NCBI GenBank assembly: GCA_021776615.1
Contig: JAJFFO010000007.1
Location: 310,001 to 374,000 of the forward strand
DNA length: 64,000 nt
Direction: 5' to 3'
Origin: Robiginitomaculum sp.
Lineage (GTDB): Bacteria; Pseudomonadota; Alphaproteobacteria; Caulobacterales; Maricaulaceae
A model generated the notes under the pieces. That model was not told the DNA's origin. It worked only from the letters and a program-made list of their open reading frames with translations, and searched no databases. Numbering within the stretch: the first letter of the stretch is position 1; each line of letters begins with the position of its first letter. Below are positions 55,346-64,000 of the stretch, piece by piece. The position numbers and the translations under genes are program-made.

Positions 55346-55837
55346 TCAACCACGCATCGGGCTGCCTTTTGGACCAGCATTTTCTGGAAAAGGACGCAAC
55401 AATGCCGTCGCACTGGCCGTGGCTGCTAATTTGCCTCTGGCATCAAACAAGGAACCGGCCATAAAGGCGGCGGTGCGCGACAGGCGCACCACTTCACCGC
55501 GGCAACGCACCTTGCCCGGAAAAACCGGCCGTAGATAATTAATGCTCATCTGCAAGGTCGGCACGCCATGGCTGAAACGTAATTTTACCAAGGCGGCAAG
55601 CGCCATACAATCGTCCAGCATGGCAGCGACAAAACCGCCCTGAATGCTACCCAGAGGGTTGGTGAAATTGTCATTTGGCTCAAATTGCGCCTCGAACCAA
55701 CCCTCATCGGGTGAATAATCGATAAGGGAAAACCCTAGCGTTTGCGAGGATTTTGGCGCGCGCTTAGGGTCAGACAACATGGCCCGGATAAAATCATCGC
55801 TTAGACGTTCTGATAGGGGTTCGGATTCTGCACTCAC
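55346..55837 (-). CDS. PaaI-like hotdog-fold thioesterase
   Basis: A 163-residue single hotdog domain with PLGSIQGGFVAAMLDDCMAL (about 61-80), the active-site helix of PaaI/YbgC-like acyl-CoA thioesterases, then LQMSINYLRPVFPGKVRCRG. It starts with GTG. It lies 11 bp after sspB on the same strand and may be co-transcribed. Substrate unknown. Confidence 0.87.
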   Translation of the reverse strand: MSAESEPLSERLSDDFIRAMLSDPKRAPKSSQTLGFSLIDYSPDEGWFEAQFEPNDNFTNPLGSIQGGFVAAMLDDCMALAALVKLRFSHGVPTLQMSINYLRPVFPGKVRCRGEVVRLSRTAAFMAGSLFDARGKLAATASATALLRPFPENAGPKGSPMRG

Positions 55838-55848
55838 TTAAGCAAGGC

Positions 55849-56334
55849 TCACTTTCGGCGAAAAGCATCCAGACTGACAACATCACCTGACGCAGCGGCA
55901 TTGGCGTCCACATTATCCGGGATCGTAACCAGGTCAGCATTTGAGGTTTCCGCATTTGCCAAAGCGCCATTAGGGCCGCCCATGTCGAATTTCAGGCCAA
56001 AGCCAACCGCCGGGTCATGGAAGCTGGTTACCGCCGCATAAGGCACTTTGATGTATTTCGGGGCACCGCCAAAGCTTAAGGTCACCTCAAAGGCATCGTC
56101 CAGCGATGCCAGGTCCCAAAACTGGTGTTCCAGCACGATGGTGATCTCGTCCGGATATTTTTCCAGCAATTGTGCATCAACTTTCGCGCCCGGATATCGG
56201 GTGCGAAAAGTAATATAAAAATGGTGGCTGCCGGGCAGACCATCTTCCGAAGCGCGCACAACCGCAGCCCGGACAACACCGCGCAGCGCTTCTTGCGCAA
56301 GAAGGTCATAACGCATCAAGTCTTCATTAGACAC
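55849..56334 (-). CDS. sspB: ClpXP adaptor SspB, alphaproteobacterial type
   Basis: 161 residues from a GTG at 56334, fixed by GGGGAG 7 nt upstream; the frame opens at 56427 without family features. The SspB fold is recognisable from HHFYITFRTRYPGAKV, ITIVLEHQFWDL, FEVTLSFGGAPKYIKVPYAAVTSF and FGLKF. The C-terminus is a variable linker ending VVSLDAFRRK, the expected ClpX-docking tail. SspB tethers ssrA-tagged proteins to ClpXP. Its gene lies directly downstream of ssrA on the same strand. Confidence 0.9.
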   Translation of the reverse strand: MSNEDLMRYDLLAQEALRGVVRAAVVRASEDGLPGSHHFYITFRTRYPGAKVDAQLLEKYPDEITIVLEHQFWDLASLDDAFEVTLSFGGAPKYIKVPYAAVTSFHDPAVGFGLKFDMGGPNGALANAETSNADLVTIPDNVDANAAASGDVVSLDAFRRK

Positions 56335-56479
56335 TTTTTTGCTCCCCGTTACGTTAGACCCTGCGTAAACCCCTGTCCGCCATTGGTCAATCGTCCTCTC
56401 CATATAGGGTCGTATGCACAGCAACAAACACGCAAAAGAGGCAAGGTAAATTCTTTATTGCATAAGAACAAAATGTGCC

Positions 56480-56830
56480 GAGTAAAGTGGAGGCTTCTGT
56501 TGCCAGGTGCCTCCGAACCCCGCCTTGGCGCTCAATGTGCCAAGGAGTTAAAGCGAGATTACCCGCGCTGCTTACGCAGCGAGAGCGGTCTCATGAGCAA
56601 AGTTGTCATTAGCAACTCTTGCGATTGAGCCTGTAACGGGCCTCACCCGAGCAAAAGCTAACGCTTCTTTCCGTCCGTCGATCCTATTTCGGCCCCATCA
56701 ACTTCGCCCGCCGGTTAGGCGCTCATAGAGCACCAAAAGTGAGGCAAAGATGGTGGAGCCGCCGGGTACCGCCCCCGGGTCCGGTCCAGCCGTCTTGCGC
56801 GCGTTTATCGCCATAGTCCGTAAAGGACAC
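56480..56830 (-). ncRNA. ssrA: tmRNA, circularly permuted two-piece gene
   Basis: In minus-strand order an acceptor piece ends in CGGCTCC-A-CCA at 56751, followed by a 54-nt spacer. The coding piece then starts GGGGCCGAAATAGGATCGACG at 56696. GGGGCCG and CGGCTCC pair as a 7-bp acceptor stem with one G-U. The tag frame GCT...GCG-TAA at 56613-56572 encodes ANDNFAHETALAA, so the full tag with the charged Ala is AANDNFAHETALAA. Downstream stems include GGAGGC/GCCTCC (56514-56489). Outer ends are approximate; TATATT at 56840-56835 is a possible -10. Confidence 0.93.
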
Positions 56831-56902
56831 TCTCAATATAGGGGGACAAAGGTAAAAAGAGAAGGCTTGCGGGCATAAAATACTGCGCCACTTGGTCAAT
56901 GG

Positions 56903-56918
56903 TTAACCGCTTGTAAAC
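56903..56918 (+). promoter_or_regulatory. Possible CtrA box upstream of the TipF-like gene
   Basis: TTAA-N7-TAAAC at 56903-56918 differs by one base from the CtrA consensus TTAA-N7-TTAAC. It lies about 50 bp before the tipF-like ATG, where such a site could control transcription. CtrA controls flagellar genes in Caulobacter. The motif is short, so a chance match is possible. Confidence 0.4.
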
Positions 56919-56965
56919 CATAAACGCGCGATTTTTGATCAAGCGTATTACAGGTAGGCCCTTCT

Positions 56966-58204
56966 ATGAGTCGATTGACCCACATTTTGTTCTTTTTGCT
57001 CTACGCCATGAGTGCTTTGGTGGCCAGCTTGGCCATGGTGCGGTTTTTCGAAATTTCCTCATCCATTGCCAGCCTGTTTGGCACGCTGGCCCTTCTCGCC
57101 AGCGCCCAAATCCACGCTTTGCTCGGCCGTGCAAGCCAACAAATGAAGTTGGAAAAGCGCGTAGAGGTGTTGCGCAAAGCCAATTTGGCGCTGACCGACG
57201 AGATCACCACCATCCATGCGGGCATGACCGCCATGTCCAAAGCCGTCGCTGAAGAAGCCGTACGCCGCGATGAAGTGATTGTTTCAGAAGTGCAAGCACT
57301 GGAACATGTTATCGAAAAAATGGAAGGCAGCTTTTCGAGCCGCATGGCAGAGGCCGCCCGCAGCGCCAATACCGCCACCCTGCCCCCGGCAGAAGCCAAT
57401 GACCGCCACATATTGCTGACATTGGTGCGCGAGGCTTTGGAAGCCGGCCGGGTGGAGTTGCATTTGCAACCCATTGTTTCCTTGCCGCAACGAAAAACCT
57501 ATTTCTATGAGAGTTTTACCCGCCTGCGCGATCAGGATGGTAATGTCATCATGCCCGCCGAATTTCTTAAAGTGGCGGAATCCGCCGGTTTGATGACTGT
57601 GGTCGACAATCTTTTGCTGTTCCGTTGCGTCCAGATTGTGCGCAGGCTGACCGAAAAAGAACGTCAGGTCGGCATGGTCTGCAATATCTCGCCATTGTCG
57701 TTGAAAGACGAAAGCTTCTTCCCGCAATTTCTCGATTTCATGCGCCAAAATGCCGATCTCTCCGGCTCGGTTATCTTCGAGATCGGGCAGCAGGATTTTG
57801 AAGACCGGGGCATTATTGAAGCGCGCAATATGGCTCGCCTCGCCGATTTTGGTTTCCGGTTCTCTATCGACAAAGTGCAATCTCTGGATTTTGACGCCAA
57901 GGACATGCAGCGGGCCGGGGTAAAATTCTTCAAAGCTTCGGGCGAACTGTTAACCACCGCCGCCAAAGCCATGCCCGATGCCGCTTTACCGGCCGCGCCA
58001 GATATCCGCATTGCCGATATCGGCCGGTATCTGGCCCGCCATGGCATTGAACTTATTGGCGAAAAAATCGAGGACGAAGCAACCGTGCTGGAACTACTGG
58101 ATCTCGATGCCGGTTATGCGCAGGGGCATTTGTTTGGTCCGCCAAGCCCGATTCGCGAAGAGTTTTTGGCGGAAAGCGATGATGCGTTCAAAATCGCCGT
58201 CTAA
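56966..58204 (+). CDS. TipF-like membrane EAL-domain protein, degenerate active site
   Basis: A 412-residue protein with two N-terminal hydrophobic segments (about 5-27 and 32-52), a coiled coil (about 55-115) and a C-terminal EAL domain (about 145-400). Catalytic motifs are altered: ESFTRLR replaces EALxR, EIGQQDF replaces ExTE, and SIDKVQSL replaces the DDFGxG metal site. The protein is therefore probably a c-di-GMP receptor or scaffold rather than a phosphodiesterase. Topology and length resemble Caulobacter TipF, which directs flagellum assembly at the new pole. AGGTAGG precedes the ATG. No flagellar genes are in the window. Confidence 0.72.
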   Translation: MSRLTHILFFLLYAMSALVASLAMVRFFEISSSIASLFGTLALLASAQIHALLGRASQQMKLEKRVEVLRKANLALTDEITTIHAGMTAMSKAVAEEAVRRDEVIVSEVQALEHVIEKMEGSFSSRMAEAARSANTATLPPAEANDRHILLTLVREALEAGRVELHLQPIVSLPQRKTYFYESFTRLRDQDGNVIMPAEFLKVAESAGLMTVVDNLLLFRCVQIVRRLTEKERQVGMVCNISPLSLKDESFFPQFLDFMRQNADLSGSVIFEIGQQDFEDRGIIEARNMARLADFGFRFSIDKVQSLDFDAKDMQRAGVKFFKASGELLTTAAKAMPDAALPAAPDIRIADIGRYLARHGIELIGEKIEDEATVLELLDLDAGYAQGHLFGPPSPIREEFLAESDDAFKIAV

Positions 58205-58234
58205 TGTGGATTTAGCAGCGGGTTAAACGACGGG

Positions 58235-59860
58235 CTAAACGGCCTGATTCTCCCGTGCCGCCAGTGCCGCTTCCAGATTTGGCGTCGCCGCCACCAGCGC
58301 TTTGGTATACACGTGGGCGGGACGCAAAAATACATCCTCAGTATTGCCGTGCTCGACGATTTTGCCATTTTGCATCACATACACCCGGTCGCATATAGCC
58401 CGCACCACCGATAAATCGTGCGACACGAATAATAACGACAAATCCAGCTTGGCTAATAAATTTGCCAGCAATTCAAGGATTTGCGTGCGAACGGTCACGT
58501 CCAGCGCAGAAACTGCCTCGTCGAGGGCAATGATGGACGGGTTGGTAATCAGCGCGCGGGCGATGGCGATGCGTTGGCGTTGGCCGCCGGAAAACTGGTG
58601 CGGGTATTTGTCCGCATCTGCCGCCTTCAGACCAACTTGCTTAAGCACCTCTTCAACCTTGGTGCGGCGCCAGTCGGCGGTGCGTTTAACATCCTCCAGA
58701 TGAAATGGTTCAGCAATCAAACGCTCTATTTTATGGCGCGGATTGAAGCTGCCATAAGGGTCTTGAAACACCATTTGGATGTGGCGGCGCTGGGCCTTGA
58801 CCATTTTGTTGGGCACGCTTGAAAACGCTTCACCGCGCAGCAATACCGCGCCGCCCTGCGGGGCGTTCAACGCCAGTAAAGTTCGTAGCAATGTGGATTT
58901 TCCACAGCCTGATTCACCGACAAGGCCAACGCTCTCGCCCTGATTGATTTTTAAATCTACCGCATTCACGGCGCGAAAACTGCCGGGTTTTTGCCAAAAA
59001 TGATGGCGCTTAAGCGGATAATCACGCGAAACACCACGGGCTTCCAACACCGGCTTGCGCTCACCCGATGGCGTGGGTTTTAGCGCCGCCTTGGCGCGCG
59101 GCACCGCATTTTCCAACAAGGATTTAGCATACGGATGGGACAAGCCCCGCAGCAGCGAAAGCGTCGGACCAGTTTCAACAATTTTACCATCCTTCATAAT
59201 CGCCAAATGATCGGCCATTTGCGCCATCACCGCTAAATCATGGGTGATCAGCAGCAACGACATATCGCCCGCTTCGACCATTGATTTTAGCAATGCCAAA
59301 ATCCGGGCCTGCGCGGTCACGTCCAGCGCCGTGGTCGGCTCGTCAGCAATGATCAATTTTGGCCGCAAAACCGTGGCCATGGCAATGGCCACCCGTTGCC
59401 GCTGGCCACCGGACAGATCGTTCGGCAAGCGAGACGGCGAAATTTCTGACGGCGGCAATCCCACCCGCTCCAGCGCGGCCACGGCCATATCCATCGCCAT
59501 TGCCATCGAAGCTTTGGTGTGAATACGCACAGTTTCAGCGACTTGCCTTCCAATTGGCTGCAACGGGTTAAGGGCGCTCATTGGTTCTTGAAAAACCATG
59601 CCAATGTCGCGGCCGCGCACCGCGCACATTTGCGTATCATTTTTATCGCTTAACACTTGATCGGCCAATCTAATGCTGCCCGTGCGCTGCGCCTGAGGCG
59701 GCAACAGCCCCATGAGGCAAAGCGCGGTCATCGATTTTCCAGATCCCGACTCCCCCGCCAGACCGTAAATCTCGCCCTTGGGCAGGGCTAATGAAACCGA
59801 GTCCAATATTGGCACACAGCCAATGCGAAGACTAAGCCCGTCAACACGCAAAAGGCTCAT
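58235..59860 (-). CDS. Oligopeptide-type ABC transporter, fused dual ATP-binding protein
   Basis: A 541-residue protein containing two ABC domains in one chain. The first has Walker [11 protein letters not shown], signature [14 protein letters not shown] and Walker [14 protein letters not shown]; the second has [25 protein letters not shown] and [13 protein letters not shown]. This corresponds to DppD/OppD plus DppF/OppF. The start overlaps the upstream permease stop by 4 nt. It powers the importer formed with the next two permeases and the binding lipoprotein. Confidence 0.95.
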   Translation of the reverse strand: MSLLRVDGLSLRIGCVPILDSVSLALPKGEIYGLAGESGSGKSMTALCLMGLLPPQAQRTGSIRLADQVLSDKNDTQMCAVRGRDIGMVFQEPMSALNPLQPIGRQVAETVRIHTKASMAMAMDMAVAALERVGLPPSEISPSRLPNDLSGGQRQRVAIAMATVLRPKLIIADEPTTALDVTAQARILALLKSMVEAGDMSLLLITHDLAVMAQMADHLAIMKDGKIVETGPTLSLLRGLSHPYAKSLLENAVPRAKAALKPTPSGERKPVLEARGVSRDYPLKRHHFWQKPGSFRAVNAVDLKINQGESVGLVGESGCGKSTLLRTLLALNAPQGGAVLLRGEAFSSVPNKMVKAQRRHIQMVFQDPYGSFNPRHKIERLIAEPFHLEDVKRTADWRRTKVEEVLKQVGLKAADADKYPHQFSGGQRQRIAIARALITNPSIIALDEAVSALDVTVRTQILELLANLLAKLDLSLLFVSHDLSVVRAICDRVYVMQNGKIVEHGNTEDVFLRPAHVYTKALVAATPNLEAALAARENQAV

Positions 59861-60681
59861 GCCACCCCCCTTCGCGATTTGGGGTCAAACAAATCACGCA
59901 GGCCATCACCCAACAAATTAAGCCCCAAAACGCTAAACAAGATGGCGAAGCCGGGAAACAAAGCCAGCCATGGGGCAAAACTGGCCATGGTCTGTGCCTC
60001 AAACAACATCCGCCCCCAGCTTGGGTTTGGCGGTTGCGCGCCAAGGCCCACATAAGACAGTCCCGCCTCGGCAATAATCCCCATGGAAAATTGAATCGTA
60101 CCTTGCACAATCAGCAGGCCGGTAATATTGGGCAAAATATGCTCAAGCGAGATTTGCAAAGGCCTCTTGGCGCTCAAACGCGCCGCCAGAACATAATCGC
60201 GGGTCCACAAGGAGAGCGCCGCACCACGCGAAAGCCGCGCAAACACCGGAATGTTAAAAATGCCAATGGCGATGATCGCATTAATCGCCCCCGGCCCAAA
60301 CACGGCGGTAATCAAAATCGCCATAATCAACGCTGGAAACGCGAAGACCAGATCATTCACTCGCATTAAGCTCTCTTCCGCCCAGCCCCGCTGCGCCGCC
60401 GCCAATAGACCAAGCGGCACTCCCAACCCCATACCAATACAAACGGCAACAATGGCCACGGCGATGGAGTTTCGCGCGCCCGCCATCACCATAGACAATA
60501 CATCACGGCCCAAATGGTCAGTGCCAAACCAATGGCTGGGCGTCGGCGGCAAAAGCCGCGCGGCAATATCCAATGCCGCATAATCATACGGCGTCCAAAA
60601 AAGCGAGACCAAGGCCGCGAGAAGGATTATTGCCGACAAGGCCGCGCCAATTACAAAGCTTGCGGACAAGCGCGGCATCAT
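59857..60681 (-). CDS. ABC transporter permease, DppC/OppC type
   Basis: A 274-residue inner membrane permease with about six TM segments. Family features are HWFGTDHLGRDVLSMVMAGAR (about 51-71), the EAA-like loop with SAKRPLQISLEHILPNI (about 168-184), and GLSYVGLGAQPPNPSWGRML. It overlaps the flanking genes by 4 nt on each side and pairs with the DppB-type permease to form the channel. Confidence 0.94.
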   Translation of the reverse strand: MMPRLSASFVIGAALSAIILLAALVSLFWTPYDYAALDIAARLLPPTPSHWFGTDHLGRDVLSMVMAGARNSIAVAIVAVCIGMGLGVPLGLLAAAQRGWAEESLMRVNDLVFAFPALIMAILITAVFGPGAINAIIAIGIFNIPVFARLSRGAALSLWTRDYVLAARLSAKRPLQISLEHILPNITGLLIVQGTIQFSMGIIAEAGLSYVGLGAQPPNPSWGRMLFEAQTMASFAPWLALFPGFAILFSVLGLNLLGDGLRDLFDPKSRRGVA

Positions 60682-61634
60682 TTGCCCCGCTTTTCATGGC
60701 GCAGGCGCGGATCGATGGCAACATAAGTCAAATCGACCAAAAAATTGATCATTACCACCGCAAAAACCAGCACCACGACAACACTTTTGACGACCACCAG
60801 ATCGCGCTGAATAATGCCCTGAAAAACCAGTCGTCCAAGACCCGGCAGGAAAAATACATTTTCAATAATGATGCTGCCGGCCAGCAAAAAAGAAAGCTGC
60901 ATGCCAATAATGGTCAATACCGGGATCAAGGCATTGCGCAAAGCGTGCCGCCAAATAACCTGGGTTTTGCCAAGCCCTTTAGCGCGGGCCGTGCGCACAT
61001 AGTCTTCCGCCAAGGTCTCGATCAGGGCGGCTCGCATAATGCGCGCCAAAATCGCCGCTTGCGGCAAAGCCAGCGCCAAAGCCGGCAAGGTCAGGGCTCG
61101 CAAGCCGGGCAATACGCCGCCCTGCCAACCCGGAAATCCCCCGGCTGAAAACCATTGTAAACCAATAGAAAAAATCAGCACCAACACCATGGCAAACCAG
61201 AAATTGGGGATAGCAATACCGATTTGGGTGATGCCCATAATAATGGTATCGCCAGCCTTATTGGCCCGTGCGGCGGCAAAGACGGCAATCGGAAAAGCGA
61301 AGGCGGTGGACAGCACAAGCGCATAAAGCGCCAACGGCAGAGATACCGCCAAACGCTGCACAATTAAATCGCCCACCGGTACGCGATAGGTGTAGCTCAG
61401 GCCAAAATCGCCATGCGACAAGGCCCCAAGCCACGTAAAATAGCGCGCCAGTATTGGCGCATCCAATCCCAATTGCTCGCGCAAGACCGCCACACTTTGC
61501 GGGTCCGCATTAAGCCCCATCATGAAGGCAGCGGGGTCACCGGGCAGGACTTCAATCATTAAAAAAATTATCAGGCTGGCGGCCAGCAGGGTAAGCACCA
61601 AAGATGTCAGACGGCGGGCCAACCACGCGGTCAT
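60678..61634 (-). CDS. ABC transporter permease, DppB/OppB type
   Basis: A 318-residue permease with an N-terminal TM helix followed by VLPGDPAAFMMGLNADPQSVAVLREQLG split by the family's periplasmic loop. Further features are GDFGLSYTYRVPVGDLI and the EAA-like YVRTARAKGLGKTQVIWRHALRN region near residues 205-228. It starts 15 bp after the binding-protein stop and overlaps the DppC-type gene by 4 nt. Confidence 0.94.
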   Translation of the reverse strand: MTAWLARRLTSLVLTLLAASLIIFLMIEVLPGDPAAFMMGLNADPQSVAVLREQLGLDAPILARYFTWLGALSHGDFGLSYTYRVPVGDLIVQRLAVSLPLALYALVLSTAFAFPIAVFAAARANKAGDTIIMGITQIGIAIPNFWFAMVLVLIFSIGLQWFSAGGFPGWQGGVLPGLRALTLPALALALPQAAILARIMRAALIETLAEDYVRTARAKGLGKTQVIWRHALRNALIPVLTIIGMQLSFLLAGSIIIENVFFLPGLGRLVFQGIIQRDLVVVKSVVVVLVFAVVMINFLVDLTYVAIDPRLRHEKRGK

Positions 61635-61649
61635 AATGCGCCCTTGCCT

Positions 61650-63137
61650 TCAACGTTCAAAATAAACCTCGCTCAGGTTTTCGCCCTGAATGGGCGCATC
61701 CGTCCACATGCCTTTGAGGCGTTTATCCCATACCCCAATTTTGGCAAACTGGAATAAAAACCCATTGACGCTATCTTCCGCAATTTGCCGTTGGGCGACA
61801 CGTAATATCGCTTCGCGCTCGGCCGCATCATTGGTCAAAGCAAGCCTGTCCATTAGCGTCTTAAACGCTGCACTCTTATACTGAAAATAATAATCATCGC
61901 GCCCATAAATGCCGATATCCATCGGCTCGGTGTGCGAAACAATGCTCAGGTCATAATCCTTATTGGTAAATACCTGATCCAGCCATTGCGCCCACTCCAT
62001 ATTCTCAATGCGCAAGGTAATCCCGACTTTGGCTAATTGCGCGGCCAATATTTCGCCGCCCCGGCGGGCATAGCTGGGCGGTGGTAATTTAAGGCTGGCG
62101 GTAAAACCATCCGGATAGCCAGCCTGCGCCAACAAGACGCGCGCGCGGGACGGATCATAGGCATACATGCCGGTCAAATCCTCATAGGCCCGGTGCGCCG
62201 GTGAGAAATGTGACCCTATGGGAATACCGCGTCCAAACATCGCGCCATCAATAATTTCCTGGCGATTAATCGCGTGGGCAATGGCGCGGCGCACCAGTAG
62301 ATTGCCAAATGGCGCACGAGCATTATTGATCGCCAAAATCGTCTCGCCCTCGGTAGCGCCAATCACCACCTCGAAACGTGGATCCACCTCGAATGCAGGC
62401 AGATTTTCTGGTGCCGGATACGCGGAAAACCCATCCACATCACCGGCCAGCACGGCGGCATAGGCCGCCGCAGGGTCGGTAATAAAAACGAACTGGATTT
62501 GCGCGGATTTGGCAGGTGCACCCCAATAGGCGTCATGGCGTTGCAGGGTAATGGCATAACCTTTATGCCAATCAACAAAGCGAAACGGCCCCGTCCCCAC
62601 CGGAATTGTACCGTTATGGGGGGCGCTTAGCGGATCGACCATCACCGCATCGCCCCAGCCCATATTGAACAAAAAATCACCGGCTGGATATTTCAGCACC
62701 ACTTTGACATTCAAAGGGTCCAATATTTCGACCGCCTCAATCGGCACGAACAGCCCCTTTTGCGCATTGGTTGATTGCGGGGCCGAGGCCCGTTCCAGCG
62801 AGAATTTCACATCACTGGCATCAAACAAACTGCCATCATGAAAGCGTACATCGGGTTGCAAATGAAAAACATATTCCAGACCATCGGCGGATATGGTCCA
62901 GCTACGGGCCAAAGCCGGTTGCACGCTGCCATCTTGATGGATGCGCGTTAACCCCTCAAACACATTGCCATAGACCACGCCGTCAATGGCACCAGCGGCA
63001 CCGCTGGTCGGGTCAAGGCCAGGCGGTTCCAATTGCATGCCCAGCACAACGCCTTCGCGCGGCGCGCTCTGCCCACAAGCGGCAAGCAGTATTGGCAAAA
63101 TCAGCAATACCAAAACCCGAGAAACTCTGCTGACCAT
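61650..63137 (-). CDS. ABC transporter substrate-binding lipoprotein, family 5
   Basis: A 495-residue periplasmic lipoprotein; the signal ends PILLAAC (about C21). Family 5 (DppA/OppA) features are LDPTSGAAGAIDGVVYGNVFEGL, LARSWTISADGLEYVFHLQPDV split over two strands, VRFHDGSLFDASDVKFSLERA, GTGPFRFVDW and RRAIAHAINRQEI. It heads the four-gene importer operon. The ligand could be a peptide or another solute such as nickel or an opine. Confidence 0.93.
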   Translation of the reverse strand: MVSRVSRVLVLLILPILLAACGQSAPREGVVLGMQLEPPGLDPTSGAAGAIDGVVYGNVFEGLTRIHQDGSVQPALARSWTISADGLEYVFHLQPDVRFHDGSLFDASDVKFSLERASAPQSTNAQKGLFVPIEAVEILDPLNVKVVLKYPAGDFLFNMGWGDAVMVDPLSAPHNGTIPVGTGPFRFVDWHKGYAITLQRHDAYWGAPAKSAQIQFVFITDPAAAYAAVLAGDVDGFSAYPAPENLPAFEVDPRFEVVIGATEGETILAINNARAPFGNLLVRRAIAHAINRQEIIDGAMFGRGIPIGSHFSPAHRAYEDLTGMYAYDPSRARVLLAQAGYPDGFTASLKLPPPSYARRGGEILAAQLAKVGITLRIENMEWAQWLDQVFTNKDYDLSIVSHTEPMDIGIYGRDDYYFQYKSAAFKTLMDRLALTNDAAEREAILRVAQRQIAEDSVNGFLFQFAKIGVWDKRLKGMWTDAPIQGENLSEVYFER

Positions 63138-63348
63138 CTGCCTTATGCCTCTATCGCGCCTGCGCGCTTTGGTGAATCCCGCATGCCATAACCCTTACGC
63201 TATTTTCCCAGCAACGGAAATTCGCAAACCCGGTCTTGCTGTACCAATTTTTACCTAAGGGCGGGGGTAGCGCATCCAAATGCCCGCCAGCGCGCATCTA
63301 TCTTGCAACAGACACCTTCATCACAAAGCCATGCGAAAGGCCGCACAA

Positions 63349-64000
63349 ATGAAAACCATAATATTAGCGTTACTGGCCGGGTGCAGCGCCATCATGGCCG
63401 CAATGCCCAGTCTGGCGGCGGATACATGCGGCGCCAAGCCAGTGCGCTACGCCATAAACCATGTCGGCGGCACGCAATTTGAAGTTAATATAGAGTTCGC
63501 CATCACCGGCGGGCAGTTCGACGTCGGCTTTCATCCGTCCGAGGCTGCGCCGCAAGGCGAAGCGGACTTCATAACCGCTATGCAGGCCCGCAATGCCACA
63601 GGCGATTGGCAGGACGTGAATTATATCGGCGAAGGAAGCTGGACACTGCCCGATGCCAAGACCGCCGGTTACACCGCTTTGCGCTATACGCTAAGCGCGG
63701 AGCATGACCGGGCCAGTTGGGATATCGGCAAAGAGGAAATCGCTTACGGCTTTGATGAAGCATTTTATTTCGTCGGCTCCGCGGTTCTGCCGATGGATTA
63801 TTCCTGGGCGGAATGCGATTTTGAGGTGAAATTCGACATTCCCGCCAATTGGACCATTGTCGCCCCGTGGCCAAAAACCGGCGACAACAGTTTCGCCGTG
63901 CACGGCGCCAATAATGTACACCGCAATCTGTTCGTTACCGGCCCCGGCCTGCGCCCCCACAACACCGTTATTGGCGGCATGGACGTGGTGATATTGGAAC
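63349..64000 (+). CDS. Exported protein of uncertain function, 3'-truncated by the window
   Basis: An open frame of 217 codons runs from ATG 63349 to the window end. AAAGG lies 8 nt upstream, favouring this start over the in-frame ATG at 63331. The signal peptide is hydrophobic (IILALLAGCSAIMAAMPSLAA); a GC within it could instead be a lipobox. The mature part has IEFAITGGQFDVGFHP and a later KFDIPANWTIVAPWP strand, reminiscent of the N-terminal domain of M61 glycyl-aminopeptidases. This is only a weak resemblance; the catalytic HExxH region would lie beyond the window. Confidence 0.65.
   Translation, partial: MKTIILALLAGCSAIMAAMPSLAADTCGAKPVRYAINHVGGTQFEVNIEFAITGGQFDVGFHPSEAAPQGEADFITAMQARNATGDWQDVNYIGEGSWTLPDAKTAGYTALRYTLSAEHDRASWDIGKEEIAYGFDEAFYFVGSAVLPMDYSWAECDFEVKFDIPANWTIVAPWPKTGDNSFAVHGANNVHRNLFVTGPGLRPHNTVIGGMDVVILE

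Noticed and set aside
1-64000. CRISPR arrays, tRNA or rRNA genes, prophage or insertion sequences
   Set aside because: I looked for regularly spaced direct repeats, tRNA-like ends, integrases and transposases and saw none apart from the tmRNA and the small intergenic repeats; short tRNAs could still be missed by eye.

Overview
The window reads as a chromosomal segment of an alphaproteobacterium, probably of the Caulobacterales/Hyphomonadaceae/Parvularculales kind. The evidence is a circularly permuted two-piece tmRNA gene next to an alphaproteobacterial SspB, a TipF-like EAL protein, a plant/alphaproteobacterial type glutamate-cysteine ligase, a DUF1491 protein, the lpxC-bamD-recN string, and intergenic palindromes containing CCTCCGGCTTGACC. 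Gene density is high and ATGA four-base overlaps are very common. I saw no phage, integrase, transposase, CRISPR array, rRNA or tRNA gene.

Layout. 1-600: the 5' end of a dGTPase-like gene (minus) diverges from erpA. 623-9417: an eight-gene, almost fully overlapping plus-strand operon. It encodes a WecE-type sugar transaminase, a multi-spanning GT-C-like protein, a flippase-like (UPF0104) protein, a WbqC protein, two sulfotransferases, a second divergent DegT-like PLP enzyme and an ArnC/DPM1-like glycosyltransferase. Together these look like a pathway for making, flipping, transferring and sulfating an amino-sugar surface glycan or glycolipid. 9506-20296: a type II secretion system split into three units: gspFGH (plus), convergent gspJKLMCDI (minus) and divergent gspE (plus). 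No prepilin peptidase (GspO) is present. 20293-26000: envelope and exported proteins, namely a two-domain retropepsin-like protease, a DUF937 protein, an unknown secreted protein with an orphan BcsB-like protein, then DUF1491 and a hypothetical.

26105-32942: prfC-mscS, a CoxE-like VWA protein, a Tat-exported class V aminotransferase, a membrane-anchored glutathione peroxidase and prephenate dehydrogenase. 32985-39767: a POT peptide transporter, a VOC protein, gshA, rsmE, ubiA and an AlkA-like glycosylase. 39804-43355: lpxC-bamD-recN (minus). 43396-49000: an M3 peptidase lipoprotein, a PLP decarboxylase, an AT-richer VOC gene bracketed by a perfect inverted repeat, and a K+ channel. 49024-53222: rpmI-rplT-pheS-pheT (minus), with a strong hairpin covering the pheS ribosome binding site. 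53223-53892: a gene-free 670 bp stretch holding REP-like hairpins and an 11-bp-periodic CTTATG array. 53893-58204: fumC, a PaaI-like thioesterase, sspB, ssrA and a TipF-like gene. 58235-63137: a complete oligopeptide-type ABC importer. The window ends inside an exported protein gene.

The strongest candidates for something new are the sulfated amino-glycan operon, the helically phased CTTATG array, the repeat-bracketed VOC cassette, the pheS leader hairpin and the ssrA-sspB linkage. Functional calls rest on motif recognition by eye; no database search was run.
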